Source of the DNA: Azolla caroliniana
Taxonomy: Eukaryota; Polypodiophyta
DNA: 64,000 nt
Assembly: GCA_043228905.1 (NCBI GenBank)
Contig: JBHGNT010000045.1
Location: forward strand, 62,001-126,000
Direction: 5' to 3'
Each line of letters begins with the position of its first letter. Positions within the stretch are counted from its first letter, which is position 1. Below are positions 62,598 through 64,000 of the stretch, in pieces. The position numbers and the translations under genes are program-made. The notes under the pieces were generated by a model that saw only the letters and a program-made list of their open reading frames with translations, was not told where the DNA came from and did no database searches.

Positions 62598-64000
62598 CGT
62601 GTGATATGGGATTGAGAAATCATGATCGTGTGAGTAAATGAAAATGTTCATATCTGGCTTGTGTGATATCAGATTTTTGTGTTCAAACGTGGGAATTGAA
62701 GCTAATGACATATTCCATAATATGCAATTAAAAACTAATGATTTTGAAATCCAAGTCAAGAGACATGAAGAAAAAAGAAAAGTTGAAGAGGGCGTAGACA
62801 AGAACGTTTGAGTAAATGAAAATGTTCATACCTGGCCCATGTGATATCGGATTTTTGGTTTCAATCATGTGAATCGAAGCTAACAACACACTCTATAATA
62901 TGGAAAATAAAAATCATGATTTTGGAACTCAGGTTGAGAGACAAGAACCAAAAAGCAATGTTACGGAGGGCGTGTTTGAGTAAATGAAAATGTTCATACT
63001 TGGCTTGTGTGATAGCGGATTTTTGTGTTCAAACATGTGAATCGAAGCTAACAACACACTCTATAATATGGAATATAAAAATCATGATTTTGAAACTCAG
63101 GTTGAGAGACAAGAAGAAAAAAGCAAAGTTAAGGAGTGCTTAGAGAAGAGCGTGGGAGTGAATGAAAATGTTGATACCTCGCTCATGCGATATCGGATTT
63201 TTGTTTACATGGGAATTGAAGCTAACAACACACTCTATAATATGGAATATAAAATTCATGATTTTGAAACTCGGGTTGAGAGAAATGAAGAAAAAAGCAA
63301 AGTTAAGGAGGGCGTAGAGAAGAGCGTATGAGTAAATGAAAATGTTCATACCTGGTTCGTGTGATATTGGATTTTTGTGTTCAAACATGCGAATCGAAGA
63401 TAATAACACAATCTATAATATGGAATATAAAAATCATGATTTTGACACTCAGCTTGAGAGACAAGAAGAAAAAAGCAAAGTTAACGAGTGCTTAGAGAAG
63501 AGCGTGTGAGTAAATGAAAATGTTCATACATGCCTCGTGTGATATCGGATTTTTGTGTTCAAACGTGGGAATCGAAGCTAATGACACACTCTATAATATG
63601 GAATATAAAAATCATGATTCTAAAACTCAGGTTGAGAGACATGAAGAAAAAAGCAAAGTCAAGAAGGGCGTAGAGAAGAGCGTGTGAATAATTGAAAATG
63701 TTCATACCTGGCCCATGTGATATCGGATTTTTGGTTTCAATCATGCGAATCGAAGCTAACAACACACTCTATAATATGGAAAATAAAAATCATGATTTTG
63801 GAACTCAGGTTGAAGGACAAGAACAAAAAAGCAATGTTACGGAGGGCGTGTTTGAGTAAATGAAAATGTTCATACTTGGCTTGTGTGATAGCGGATTTTT
63901 GTGTTCAAACATGTGAATCGAAGCTAACAACACACTCTATAATATGGAATATAAAAATCATGATTTTGAAACTCAGGTTGAGAGACAAGAAGAAAAAAGC
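62598..64000 (-). repeat. Diverged inverted satellite array, about 8 monomers, running off the window
   Basis: These are minus-strand monomers with landmark gttcata (or close variants) at about 62646, 62824, 62991, 63168, 63343, 63522, 63700 and 63868, spacing 167-179 bp. They share the subfamily features cacactctataatatgg, aaatcatgattttg and aggttgagagacaagaag, which are absent from the main array. The conserved boxes gtgatatcggatttttgtg and caaacatg.gaatcgaagc remain. Short reading frames here are satellite-derived and not genes. Confidence 0.88.
62824..64000 (-). repeat. 5-monomer higher-order repeat in the diverged flank (876-bp period)
   Basis: The segment starting at 62824 (gttcatacctggcccatgtg, ggtttcaatcatg, ttttggaactcagg, aagcaatgttacggaggg, then a second monomer with cttgtgtgatagcgg) is repeated from 63700 with only a few changes (catgtg to catgcg, gttgagagacaag to gttgaaggacaag, gaaccaaa to gaacaaaa). 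Only the first 301 bp of the second copy fall within the window. It shows that the flank had its own round of multimer amplification. Confidence 0.8.

Overview
The window is almost entirely satellite DNA and looks like a heterochromatic, possibly (peri)centromeric, block of a eukaryotic chromosome, most likely a land plant. The plant assignment rests on one truncated Ty3/gypsy-type LTR retrotransposon with a plant-style gag, and on the size and order of the satellite. I see no bacterial gene, host gene, tRNA, rRNA or CRISPR array.

Layout: (1) 1-60016 is one uninterrupted head-to-tail array of a 178-bp, AT-rich monomer, about 337 copies, all in one orientation. It is built from a few monomer variants arranged in nested higher-order repeats (HORs): an 11-mer (about 1958 bp) near 1240-7000, a 5-mer tandem duplication (890 bp) at 9948-11727, an 18-mer (3204 bp) reiterated over 10838-24460, a 25-mer duplication (4452 bp) at 31305-40208, a 23-mer duplication (4095 bp) at 40372-48561, and a 17-mer duplication (3026 bp) at 51601-57151 that itself contains 13-mer, 4-mer and 2-mer steps. 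(2) 60017-61527 is a GC-rich fragment of a minus-strand LTR retrotransposon: a complete-looking LTR, a candidate primer-binding site, and the first ~272 codons of gag, cut off before the zinc knuckle. (3) 61538-64000 is the same satellite family in an older, diverged form and mainly in the opposite orientation, with a 288-bp island turned back to the original orientation and its own 5-mer HOR of 876 bp.

The parts make sense together as a satellite array edge. The interior is young and homogenised by repeated unequal exchange or segmental amplification. It meets a retrotransposon remnant, beyond which the satellite is divergent and inverted. The retroelement is not functional: its gag frame runs into the satellite and stops at a TAA supplied by the satellite.

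Satellite reading frames of 60-90 codons are chance products. The monomer length is not a multiple of three, so no frame persists from monomer to monomer. All comparisons were made by eye using marker variants; no alignment was run, and statements of identity mean that I found no difference at the markers I checked.
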